Shown one piece after another: positions 9,401 to 19,200 of a DNA stretch of 64,000 nt. The notes under the pieces are model-generated. The model did not search any database. It saw only the letters and a program-made list of their open reading frames with translations, and was not told the DNA's origin. Origin of the DNA: Streptomyces sp. RB17 (GTDB taxonomy: Bacteria; Actinomycetota; Actinomycetes; Streptomycetales; Streptomycetaceae); contig NZ_WEGL01000004.1 of assembly GCF_009604455.1 (NCBI RefSeq), positions 434,001 through 498,000 on the forward strand, given 5' to 3'. The position numbers and the translations under genes are program-made. Positions within the stretch are counted from its first letter, which is position 1. Every line of letters starts with the position of its first letter.

Positions 9401-12400
9401 GCTCACGTGCCCGTGTTCGAGGTCGGTCAGCAGCTGCCTCTGCAACCGCGTGGCACCCGAGGCGAAGTCCTCGACCGGGGTGGTGTCGACTTCCAGCAGG
9501 GTCGTCGCGCTGAGGTTTCCGACGATCCTGCCGACGTCGTCGTGCAGTGGCCGCCGGTTGAACGCCAGCAGGTTGAGCGTGAAACGCGGCGAGGCGCTCC
9601 AGGCGCCCAGCACCTGCGCGTACGCGGTGCACAGGGCGGCCGAGGGTGAGATGCCCGCTGCGGCGGCGTGGTCCTTGAAGCGTTTCCAGGTCTCCGGCGC
9701 GATCCGGGCTGTGCGGTGGGTGAACACCGGCCGCCGTGGCGCGGGTCCCGGGCGCAGCGGCAGGGCGGGAGCGGGCGGGAGGGAGGCGACGCGTGCCTGC
9801 CAGTAGGCGAGCGACTTCTCCCGCTGCGCGGCGTCCGCTTTCGCGGCGGCGAGCACGTAGTCGCGGTAGGTGAGGCGTGGGGCGGGGGTCGAGGGCGCCC
9901 CGGAGCGGTAGGCCTCCGCCCACTCCTGGAACAGCAGCCCGGAGCTGCGGCCGTCCACGACCAGCGCGTCGAAGTTGAGGTGCAACCGGGTGGTACGGGC
10001 GTCGAGCAGCGTGGCCCGGATGTCGAACAGCGGCCAAACCTCGGTGTTGAAGACCTGGTGCCGCATCTCCTCGTGGATCTCCGTCAGGCGGCGGGCCCGT
10101 TCGACGTCGTCGCACGCGCGCAGGTCGAGCGTGGTGATCCGGTAGTCGGGGACCTCGGCGAGTACCCGCTGCTGCCCGTCCCTGGAGACGACCGCGCGGA
10201 GCATGTCGTGTCGGTGGACGAGGTGCCGGAAGGAGGCGGCGAGCTGGTCGAGGTCGGTCTCCTCCAGGTCGACCTCGACCAGGAACGAGGTGGAGACATT
10301 GCCGAGTTCGAAGGCGTCGGTGCGGCCGACCAGATAAGCCTGCTGGAGGTCGGTGAGCGGGAACGGCTCGTAGCGGGCCGCCGGGTCGGCGACCGGCGTC
10401 GTCGCGGGCTCGCCGGTGCGGTCCGCGCGGCCGCGGGCGGCCTGAACGGTCCGCGCGATCTCCGCGACGCTCCGGCCGTCCAGCAGGTCGGGCAGCGGAA
10501 CGTCGACGCCGAGCCGCCGGGCGAGGGTCTGCCGGATGTCGATCGCGATCAGCGAGTCGATGCCCAGGCTCCGCAGTGGTACGTGCAGATCATCGTCACT
10601 GACAGCCGCCCCGCGCGCCCGGCTGACGATGCCGACCACCAGCTCCGCGGCGCTCTCGGTCCCGCGCGCGGCCGGCTCTCGCGTCCCGGGGCTGGCCGGC
10701 CGTCCCGTCCCGAGTGCGGGGGCCTCGGCGGCGCCGGGCACCGCTTCCAGGCGCACGCCATCGGCGAGCGCCACGGGCGTTCCGTCGGCGCCGACGAGCC
10801 GTACCTGCGCGACCAGCTGCCCGCCATGAGCCGGCACCTGCTGGGTGCTCGTGGCTCCCGTCCACAGCCAGTACCGCTCGCGCTGGAAGGGGTAGCCGGG
10901 CAGCGCGGCGGGCGGCCCGCCGGGCTCGCCGTGCACGCGGGCCCAGTCGATCCGGACGCCTCGGGTGTAGAGCGCGCCGAGGCTGTCGAGGAGCGTGCGC
11001 CGGACGTCCTCCCCCTCGCCCAGCGACGGCAGGAACGCGGTGTCCTCGGTCGCCCGGACCCGGTCGGGGAGCGGCGAGGCCGGCCCGATCTCCAGGAAGG
11101 TGCGGTGTCCGTCCCGAAGCAGCGTGGCGACCTCGTCGGCGAACCGGCCCGGTCCGGCGGCGTCCGCCGGAGTGCGGGCGGCCTCCCGCAGTGCGTCCTC
11201 CAGGCTCATCGTGCCCGCGACACACGCGGCCACCAGCTCGCCGACGCCGTGGCCGACAGCGGCGGCGGGTTCCACTCCCCACGACCGCCACAGCTCGGCG
11301 AGCGCGTACGCGACGGCGAACGACGAGGTACGGTCGCCGGCCGCGTCGGCGTACGGGGCCAGGGCGTGACGGAGTTCTGGCCGGGTCCTGGTCAGCTCGG
11401 CGGACGCCTCGGCGCACCGGCTCAGGGCGGCGCCGAACTCCGGCTGGGTCTCGGACAGTTCGGCGGCCACCTCGGCGTACCGTGCGTCCGGGCGGTCGTT
11501 GAACAGGAACACCGGGCCCCGGCTGGTCTCCGGGGTCCGCCGGCCGACGCGGACGCCGGGCGGCGGCGCCTCGCCCGGGCGGGTCCGGGTGAGGAGGTCC
11601 CGCAGCTCGGCACGGGAGGACGCGACGGCCGTGAGCCGGTGCGTGAAGTGGGCCCGCCCGAGGCTCGTGGTCCGGCAGACCGAGGCGAGCGGATCGCCGT
11701 CGGCGCCGTCGGCGAGCAGGTCGGCGTAGCGCGCGGTGAGCTCGGCGAGCGCGGCCGGGGTCTTCGCCGACAGGGTCAGCAGGCGCGGCCCGTCCTGCTC
11801 GGCGGGTGCGGCCTGCTCTCCGGCTTCCGCGGCGGGCGGAGCCTCTTCGAGGATCACGTGGGCGTTGGTGCCGCTGATGCCCTGCGAGGACACCGCGGCG
11901 CGTTTCGGCCCGGACGTCTGCGGCCACGGTGTCTCCTCGGCGACGAGTTCGACCGCGCCCGTCGACCAGTCGACGTGCGGGGTGGGTTCGTCCACGTGGA
12001 GGGTGGCGGGGAGCCTGCCGTGACGCATCGACAGCACCGTCTTGATGACTCCCGCGACGCCCGCGGCCGCCTGGGAGTGCCCGATGTTGGGCTTCAGCGA
12101 ACCGAGCCGCAGGGGCTGGTCCCGGTCCCGCCCGTAGGCGGCCAGCAGGGCGCGCGCCTCGATAGGGTCGCCGAGCGGGGTGCCAGTGCTGCTCGCCTCC
12201 ACCACCTGGACGTCCCCGGGCGACAGCCCCGCGTCCCGCAACGCTTGCCGGACGACCCGCTGTTGCGCGGACCCGCTCGGCGCGGTGAAGCCGTTGCTGG
12301 TGCCGTCCTGGTTCACCGCGCTGCCGCGCACCACGGCCAGCACGCGGTGGCCGAGCCGCCTCGCGTCCGACAGCCGTTCCACCAGCAGGACGCCCACGCC

Positions 12401-13210
12401 CTCGGAGAACCCGCTGCCCGCGGCAGCGGCCGAGAACGGGCGGCACCGGCCGTCCGGCGATAGGCCCTGCATGCGGGTGAACTCGGTGAACAGCTGCGGG
12501 GTCGCCATGATCGTCGCGCCGCCCGCCAGCGCCATCGTGCACTCGCCGCGGCGCAGCGACTGGACGGCCAGGTGCAGCGCGACTAGCGAGGACGAACAGG
12601 CCGTCTCCACGGTGAGCGCCGGGCCGCGCAGGCCGAGCGTGTAAGAGATCCGGCCGGACGCCACGCCGCCGGCTGTCCCGGTCGTCAGGAAGCCCTCGGC
12701 CTCCTCGGGCACGTCGCCGCGCCCCAGCCCGTAGTCGTTGCAGGACAGCCCGGTGAACACGCCGACCTCGGTGTCGCGCACCGACTCCGGGTCGATCCCG
12801 GCGTCCTCGAAGGCCCGCCAGGTGCTCTCCAGCAGCAGCCGCTGCTGCGGGTCCATGGCCAGGGCCTCGCGCGGGCTGATGCCGAAGAAGCCGGCGTCGA
12901 AGTCGGCCGCGTCGTAGAGGAAGCCGCCGGAGCGCGTCAGACTGCGGCCGCCGTTCTCGGGGTGGTACAGGCCGTCCTCCCAGCCCCGGTCCCGGGGGAA
13001 CGCGCCGACGGTCTCCCCGCCCGAGGCCAGCAGCCGCCACAGGGCGTCCGGCGAGTCGACGCCACCCGGATACCGGCACGCCATGCCGACGATCGCGATC
13101 GGCTCGCGATCCCTCTCCTCACGTTCGCGCAGGCGCTCGCGTGCCTGGTGCAGCTCCAGGGTGACCTGCTTGAGGTATCCGAGCAGCTTCTCGTTCGTTT
13201 CTGATCCCAT
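6428..13210 (-). CDS. Hybrid PKS-NRPS: KS0-AT0-ACP-Cy-A(Cys)-PCP-TE
   Basis: 2260 residues. Order: N-terminal coiled-coil docking segment (1-34); KS (35-455) with Cys205 (TACSSS) and His378 but Ser340-Ser341 instead of His-Gly in the EAHGTGT motif; a remnant AT (565-780) with GHGVGE (Gly655 replaces the nucleophilic Ser) and about 150 residues missing from its core; ACP with LGIDSL (about 850-930); cyclization domain (about 955-1390) with PLTDLQQAYLVGR and a DxxxxD motif (FDALVVDG); adenylation domain whose pocket reads D-L-Y-N-M-S-L-I-W-K, close to the cysteine code; PCP (GGDSM); type I thioesterase (GWSMGG). Expected role: accept the PKS acyl chain without elongation, condense it with Cys, cyclise to thiazoline and hydrolyse. 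No oxidase domain is present. ATG 13210 lies 25 nt after the PKS stop. Confidence 0.93.
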   Translation of the reverse strand: MGSETNEKLLGYLKQVTLELHQARERLREREERDREPIAIVGMACRYPGGVDSPDALWRLLASGGETVGAFPRDRGWEDGLYHPENGGRSLTRSGGFLYDAADFDAGFFGISPREALAMDPQQRLLLESTWRAFEDAGIDPESVRDTEVGVFTGLSCNDYGLGRGDVPEEAEGFLTTGTAGGVASGRISYTLGLRGPALTVETACSSSLVALHLAVQSLRRGECTMALAGGATIMATPQLFTEFTRMQGLSPDGRCRPFSAAAAGSGFSEGVGVLLVERLSDARRLGHRVLAVVRGSAVNQDGTSNGFTAPSGSAQQRVVRQALRDAGLSPGDVQVVEASSTGTPLGDPIEARALLAAYGRDRDQPLRLGSLKPNIGHSQAAAGVAGVIKTVLSMRHGRLPATLHVDEPTPHVDWSTGAVELVAEETPWPQTSGPKRAAVSSQGISGTNAHVILEEAPPAAEAGEQAAPAEQDGPRLLTLSAKTPAALAELTARYADLLADGADGDPLASVCRTTSLGRAHFTHRLTAVASSRAELRDLLTRTRPGEAPPPGVRVGRRTPETSRGPVFLFNDRPDARYAEVAAELSETQPEFGAALSRCAEASAELTRTRPELRHALAPYADAAGDRTSSFAVAYALAELWRSWGVEPAAAVGHGVGELVAACVAGTMSLEDALREAARTPADAAGPGRFADEVATLLRDGHRTFLEIGPASPLPDRVRATEDTAFLPSLGEGEDVRRTLLDSLGALYTRGVRIDWARVHGEPGGPPAALPGYPFQRERYWLWTGATSTQQVPAHGGQLVAQVRLVGADGTPVALADGVRLEAVPGAAEAPALGTGRPASPGTREPAARGTESAAELVVGIVSRARGAAVSDDDLHVPLRSLGIDSLIAIDIRQTLARRLGVDVPLPDLLDGRSVAEIARTVQAARGRADRTGEPATTPVADPAARYEPFPLTDLQQAYLVGRTDAFELGNVSTSFLVEVDLEETDLDQLAASFRHLVHRHDMLRAVVSRDGQQRVLAEVPDYRITTLDLRACDDVERARRLTEIHEEMRHQVFNTEVWPLFDIRATLLDARTTRLHLNFDALVVDGRSSGLLFQEWAEAYRSGAPSTPAPRLTYRDYVLAAAKADAAQREKSLAYWQARVASLPPAPALPLRPGPAPRRPVFTHRTARIAPETWKRFKDHAAAAGISPSAALCTAYAQVLGAWSASPRFTLNLLAFNRRPLHDDVGRIVGNLSATTLLEVDTTPVEDFASGATRLQRQLLTDLEHGHVSGVEVLRQINRTRGGTGLAGMPVVFTSTIGFAGQGDGERGALTALTTLGTSGRLASSSVRTPQVWLDHQALEEAGELVLNWDVVEEMFPDGVVDGMWEAYLDLVRDLCGEGAWRRPPSVLAPVADLELRRAVNATDAPVPAELLHDGFLRQAESRPDAPAVITAGRTLSYGEVDRRSDRIARWLIDRGAGPGVLVGIVMDKSWEQVVAALGILKAGAAYVPVDAATPDRRLRVIMETAGIGLVLTRSAVADVLDLPDGIRSLHVDTEPEDTGASGPLPPSPARPDDLAYVIFTSGSTGVPKGVMIEHTGAVNTIQDINDRFGVTARDRVLALSALHFDLSVYDVFGLLAAGGAVVLPDASAQREPAAWLELANRHRVTIWNSVPALMDMFVAHVRALGGPPSLRVVMMSGDWIPVTLPGAIASLLPDARVFSLGGATEASIWSIQYPITHVDPDRTSVPYGTPLRNQRFHVLDGALRPRPSWVPGDLYIAGAGLARGYLGDETKTRAAFLRHPVTGERLYRTGDLGRYLPDGTIEFLGRVDSQVKIQGHRIELGEVEAALLRRPDVRAAAAVAEGERGGPRRLVGYAVSDASEEELREALGRELPGYMVPARIVLLDELPLTGNGKVNRRLLPSPEETAPRSGAAVAPRDAAERLLAGIWAEFFGPVGEPVDVTANFFDLGGDSMLAVRMMARIRQATGRSLPVATLLARPTVASIAEVLREQSGDEGRPALVTLRDAGTRPPLVLVHPVGGDVLCYAGLGALLDDDQPLYALQYPDVEPAPLTVVGLAAHYADALTERFPDGPYRLGGWSMGGVIALETARLLTGRGRTVELVAAVDLLEPPGRAEPASDAALLARFARDLAGLAGSDWNPGPAEFEPTHQRSPVEELLTRARQAGVLPAEIDAATLERLASRFLRLGRALADHEPTPYRGRVRLLRAMDGATAATTRQWLDLLGDQAESIDVPGDHYSIMRPPNLRTLAAELGKALEDL

Positions 13211-13235
13211 GACGGATCGGTCCTCCGTGGGCCGG

Positions 13236-16200
13236 TCAGGAGCCGGAGAGCTCGCGGTCGATGAAGTCGAGCAGTTCCTCGGCGGTCGCGGCTTCGACGA
13301 GCGCCGCCACGTCCGCTCCGAGGTCCCCGGAGACGTCCTCCGGTGCGGCCGGCGCCTCCTCGGCCGGTACGAGTTCGCTGTTCAGGACGGCGACGAGTTC
13401 GGGCAGCGTCGGCGCTTCGAACAGCAGGGTGAGGGGGAGTGTGAGGCCCGTCGCCGCGTTCAGGCGGTTGCGGAACTCTACCGAGGTGAGCGAGTCGAAC
13501 CCGAGGTCACCGAACGACCTGTCGTCCAGGATCGCCTCGGGCCGGGAACCCAGGACGGCGGCCATGTGACCGCGGACCACCTCGGAGAGAACCGCAGCGC
13601 GGTCCGAGGCCGCGAGGGCGGTCAGCTCCTCCCGCAGCGGCCGCTGCCGCCGGTGCCCGGGGAGGTTCCCGGGCCGGCCCGCTCCGGCGGCCACCACCCC
13701 GCGCAGCACCGGCGGAAGGTCCCGTCCGAGGTCGCGCAGGGCCTCACGGTCGAGCCGGGCAGGCGCCAGGACGGGGTGTGGTGACGGCAGCGCCGCCTCC
13801 AGCAGGGCCAGGCCGTACTCGGGAGCCATCGCCACCAGTCCGGCCCGGGCGAAGCGGGCACGGTCGGCGGCGGTGAGGGCTCCGATCATGCCGTCCGGGT
13901 CGTCCCACAGCCCCCAGGTCAGCGCGAGGGCGGGCAGCCCCTGCGCGCGGCGGTGCCGGGCGAGTGCGTCGAGGAACGCGTTGGCGGCGGTGTAGCCGCC
14001 CTGCCCGGCGCCGCCGAGCGTCCCCATGATCGAGGAGACCAGGACGAATGCGGTGAGCGGGTGGCCCGCGGTCAGCTCGTGCAGATGCCAGGCGCCGTCG
14101 GCCTTGACGCGCATCACCCGGTCGATCTGTTCGGCGGTGAGCGAGGTGACCGGCGCGTCGTCCACCACGCCCGCGGCGTGGACCACGGCGGTCAGCGGGT
14201 GCAGGTCGGGTACGGCTTCGATCATCGCGGCGACGGCGTCCCGGTCGGCGACGTCCACAGCCGCGAACCGCACCTGGGCGCCGAGCGCCTCCAGGGCGGA
14301 CGCCAGCTCGGCGGCTCCGGGCGCGTCACCGCCGCGGCGTCCGGCCAGCAGGAGCCGTCGTGCGCCGTGTGCGGTGACCAGGTGCCGTGCGACGGCCCGG
14401 CCGACGGCGCCGGTCCCGCCGGTGATCAGGACAGTGCCGTCGGGGTCGAGGACCGGCGGGACGGTGAGCACCACCTTGCCGACGTGGGCACCCTGGCGCA
14501 GCAGCCCGAAGGCCTCGGGGGCGCGCCGGACGTCCAGGTCGGTTACGGCGGGCCAGGCGAACGCGCCCTCGGCGAACAACTCGACCACCCGGTTCAGGAG
14601 GCGGGCGAGGTGCTTGGGCGGCAATCGCAGGAGGTTGGAGGCCTGGTAGCGCGCTCCGGGGTGAGCGGCGGCCACCTCGGCCGGGTCGCGCGGATCGGTC
14701 CGGCCCAGTTCGACCAGGAGCCCGCCGGGACGCAGCAGGCGCAGCGACTCGTCGACCAGCTCGCCGGTCAGCGAGTTCAGGACAACCGCCATGCGCCGGC
14801 CGCCCGCGCCGAGGCGCTCGCCGAATCCGGGCTCACGGGACGAGGCCAGGTGGTCGCCGGCTACGCCGAGGGCACGCAGTGCGGGCCACTTGGCGGGAGA
14901 CGCGGTCGCGTAGACCTCCGCGCCCAGGTGCCGGGCCAGCTGGACGGCGGCCATGCCGACGCCGCCCGCCCCGGCATGGATCAGCACGGGGTCGCCCGGG
15001 CGTACGCCGCCCAGCTCGACCAGCGCGTGCAGGGCGGTCATATGGGCGACCGGTACGGCGGCGGCCCGGGTGTACGACCAGCCTTCCGGGATCTTGACGA
15101 GGGTGCGGTGGTCGGCGTGGGCGACCGTGCCGAACGCGCCGGAGAACAGGCCCATCACCCGGTCGCCGGGGGCCAGGCTGGTGACGCCGGGCCCGGTCGC
15201 GGTGACCACGCCGGCGCCTTCCAGGCCGAGCGGGCCCGGATCGCCGGGGTGCATGTCGAGCGCGCCCAGGACGTCGTGGAAGTTGAGCCCGGCGGCGCGC
15301 ACCGCGAGCCGGACCTGGCCGGGGCCGGGTTCGGCGGCCTCGGGGCAGGGCCGCAGCTCCAGGGCGGTGAGGGTGCCGCGTTCGGGGATGTCGAGGCGCC
15401 AGTCGGACGCGGTGGCGGGGAGCGGCAGGGCGGGGTCACCCGCCGCGGGCACGAACCGGGGCACCAGGGCGGCGCCGTCCCGGACCGCCACCTGGTTCTC
15501 GTCCGGCACCAGTGCCCCGGCCGGCACCTCGACGGCGTCCGGGGCGAGGTCCACCAGGGCGAACCGGCCCGGGTGCTCGACCTGTGCCGTCCGCACCAGG
15601 CCCCAGACCGCAGCCTGTGCCAGGTCCCGGACGGTCTCGCCGGGCCGGACGGCAACGGCCCCACGGGTCACCAGCACCAGCCGGGACCCGGCGAGCCGGT
15701 CCTCGGCGAGCCACCGGCCGAGCAGATCCCGCGCTCGGCGGGCCGCGTTCCTTGCCGCCGTCGCCGGGTCGGTTCCGTTCTCACCGGCTGGGCAGGCCAC
15801 GACGGCGTGCTCGGGCGGCTCGGCAGCCAGGGTGTCCGGGGCGAAGGCGTCCCACGGGACCGGCACCGGGCCGGCTGGTGAGTCGGCTGCCGGCTCGGGC
15901 AGCGGTTCCCAGTCCAGCGCGAACAGGGAGCCGCGCGCCAGGGCCGCGGGATCCGCCGGGGGGCCCGCCGCGACCGGGCACAGCTCCAGCGACTCGACCA
16001 GACCGGCCGGCTCACCCGAGCCGTCGAGCAGGGTCAGGGGGAGGACTCCGGCTCTGGCGGGCCCCGCGTGCACCCGTAGGGACGTGTGGCCGCCCGTGCC
16101 GGACAGGGACACGCCGCGCCAGCGCAGCGGCTGCATACGCTGCCCGTCGCGGGCCGAGGCGTCGGCGATCAGGCCGTGCAGGGACGCGTCGAGCAGGGCG

Positions 16201-19200
16201 GGGTGCAGGTGGTAGGCCCCGGCGTGCGCGGCCTCCGGCTCGGGAAGGACGGCCTCGGCGAAGTGTTCGCCGTCGCGTCGCCAGGCGGCGCGCAGTCCCC
16301 GGAACACCGGCCCGTGCTCGTAGCCGCGCAGGGCCAGGTCCTCGTACAGGAGGGCCGGCTGTTCCGGTGTCGCGCCGGCCGGCGGCCAGTTCACGGGGGC
16401 CGGGGCCGGGGCCGGGGCCGGGGCCGGGGCCGGGGCGGGGCCGAGGGTGCCGGTGGCGTACTCGGTCCACTCCCCGCCGGTCGCCCGGCCGGATATCCGG
16501 CAGGCCCGCAGCCCGTCGCGGTCCTCGCCGGTCACCCGGACGCGCAGGTCGACGGCGCCGTTCTCCGGGAGTTCCATGAGCGCGGAAACCGTCAGCTCCT
16601 CGATCCGTGGCGTGCCGGCACGTGTGCCGGCGTGCAGGGCCGTCTCCAGGAACACGGTGGGCGGTACGACGATCGTGCCGGACAGGGTGCGGTCGGTCAG
16701 CCAGGGATGGGAGCGGGCGGTGAGCCGCCCGGTGAACACCGTCTCCCCGTCACCGAGATCGACGGCCGCGCCGAGCAGAGGATGACCCGCCGGGGCCTGG
16801 CCCAGCTCGGCCGTGCCGGACGGCCCGGAGCTGCCGGTGAGCCAGTAGCGCCGCCGCTGGAAGGGGTAGGTGGGCGGCTCGACGTGGTCGGCGGCCGTTC
16901 CGGTGAGCCGTTCCCACGCGAGGGGCAGGCCCCGGACGTAGGCCACCGCGGCGGAGGTGAGGAACCGGCGCAGGCCCCCGTCGTCGCGGCGCAGCGAGCC
17001 GGTGACGATCCCGTCGGCCCCGGCCTCCTCCAGGATCTGGCCGATGCTGCCGGTCAGCACCGGGTGCGGGCCGACCTCGACGAACGTGGTGTGGCCGGAA
17101 GCGATGAGCGCCTCGACCGCCTCCTGGAAGCGCACGGGGTGCCGCAGGTTCCGGTACCAGTAGGACGCGTCGAGCGCGCCGCCCTCCTGCCAGTCGGCGG
17201 TGACCGAGGACATCAGCGGGATCTCGCCGGTGCGCGGCGTCAGCGACGCCAGCTCGGCCAGGATCCGCTCGCGGATCGGCTCGACCGCCGGGCAGTGCGA
17301 GGCGAAGGCCGCCGGGATCACGCGGGCGTTGACGCCCTCAGCCTGGTAGGCGTCGACCAGATCGGCGATCGTGTCCGCGGCTCCGGCCACGGCGGTGGTG
17401 GCCGGTCCGTTGACCGCGGCGACGTCGAGCGTGCCGAGCCGTTCCCGTACCCGCTCCACGGGCAGCGGGATCACGGCCATCGCGCCCGTGCCCATCAGGT
17501 CGACGGCCACGGCGCTGCGCAGGGCGATGGCGCGGGCACCGTCGTCCAGGGAGAGCGCCCCGGCCACGACGGCGGCGGCGATCTCGCCCTGGGAGTGGCC
17601 GACCACGGCGTCCGGGACGACCCCGGCCGACCGCCACAGCTCGGCCAGCGACACCATCACGGCCCACAGCGCGGGCTGTACGACGTCGATCCGGTCGAGC
17701 AGCGGCGCCCCGGCCAGGACGTCGGCCAGCGACCAGTCGACGTAGGGCGCGAGTGCACGCTCGCACTCGGCGAGGCGGGCGGCGAAGACGGGGCTCTCGG
17801 CGGCGAGCTGCGCTGCCATGCCCCGCCACTGGCCGCCCTGTCCGGGGAAGACCAGAACGGTCCGGCCGGGCTCGCCCGCGCGGCCGATGACGACGCAAGG
17901 GTTCTCCTCGCCGCGGGCCAGCGCCGCGAGGCGCCGGTCGGCCTCCTGCCGGTCACCGGCGATCACCACGGCGCGCTCGCCGAGGGCGGCCCTGGAGGTC
18001 AGGGCCGGTGCCGCGGCGACCGGGTCGAGCGGCTCGACGGCCAGTCGCCGGGCCTGCTCCCGCAGCGCGTCCGGGGTCCGGGCGGACAGCACCAGCGGCA
18101 CCACCGGCGGCCGTACCGGCTCTTCGGCGGGTCCGGCCTGGGCCGGCGGCTCTGCCAGGATCACGTGCGCGTTGGTGCCGCTGATCCCGAACGAGGAGAC
18201 CCCGCAGCGCCGGGGCTCGCCGGTGTCCGGCCAGAGCCGGGCCCGGTCGAGCAAAGCCACCGATCCGGACGTCCAGTCCACGTGCGGGGACGGCTCGTTG
18301 GCGTGCAGCGTGGCGGGCAGGGTCGCGTGCCGGAGGGCTTGGACCATCTTGATGACGCCGCCGACGCCCGCCGCCGCCTGCGCGTGTCCGATGTTGGACT
18401 TCAGGGACCCCAGCCACAGCGGCCGGTCCCGGTCCCGCCCGTAGGCGGCCAGCAGGGCGTTGGCCTCGATCGGGTCGCCGAGCGCGGTGCCGGTCCCGTG
18501 CGCCTCCACGGCGTCGACCTGCCGCGGCGCGAGCCCCGCGTCGGCGAGCGCGTCCGCGATGACGCGCTGCTGGGCGACGCCGCTCGGCGCGGACAGCCCG
18601 TTGGAGGCGCCGTCGGAGTTCACGGCGCTGCCGGCGACGACCGCCAGCACGGGGTGGCCCTGGCGGCGGGCGTCCGAGAGCCGCTCGATCACGACCATGC
18701 CCGCGCCCTCGCCCCATCCGGTGCCGTCCGCCTGGGCCGAGAAGGCCTTGCAGCGGCCGTCGGCGGCCAGCACCCGCTGGCGCGACAGCTCCACGAACAT
18801 GCCGGGGGTCGCCATGACCGTGACCCCGCCGGCCAGGGCGAGCGAGCATTCCCCGGCGCGCACCGCCCGCACCGCCTGGTGCAGCGCGACCAGCGACGCC
18901 GAGCACGCTGTGTCCACGGTCAGCGCGGGCCCGTTCAGGCCGAGGACGTAGGCGATCCGCCCGGAGATCACGCTCACGCTGGTGCCGGTCAGCAGGTGTC
19001 CCGCGACGCCGTGCCCGGCCGCCTCCATGCTCGGCCCGTAGCCGGAGTGCATCGCCCCGGCGAACACGCCGGTCCGGCTGCCCTTCAGTGCCGTCGGGTC
19101 GATCCCGGCGCGCTCCAGCGCCTCCCACGCGACCTCCAGCAGGAGCCGCTGCTGCGGGTCCATGGCGAGGGCCTCGCGCGGGCTGATCCCGAAGAACTCT

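Noticed and set aside
5987..12463. Plus-strand open frames of 1220 and 931 codons opposite the hybrid synthetase
   Set aside because: Same antisense artefact; the minus-strand frame has intact KS, Cy, A, PCP and TE motifs.
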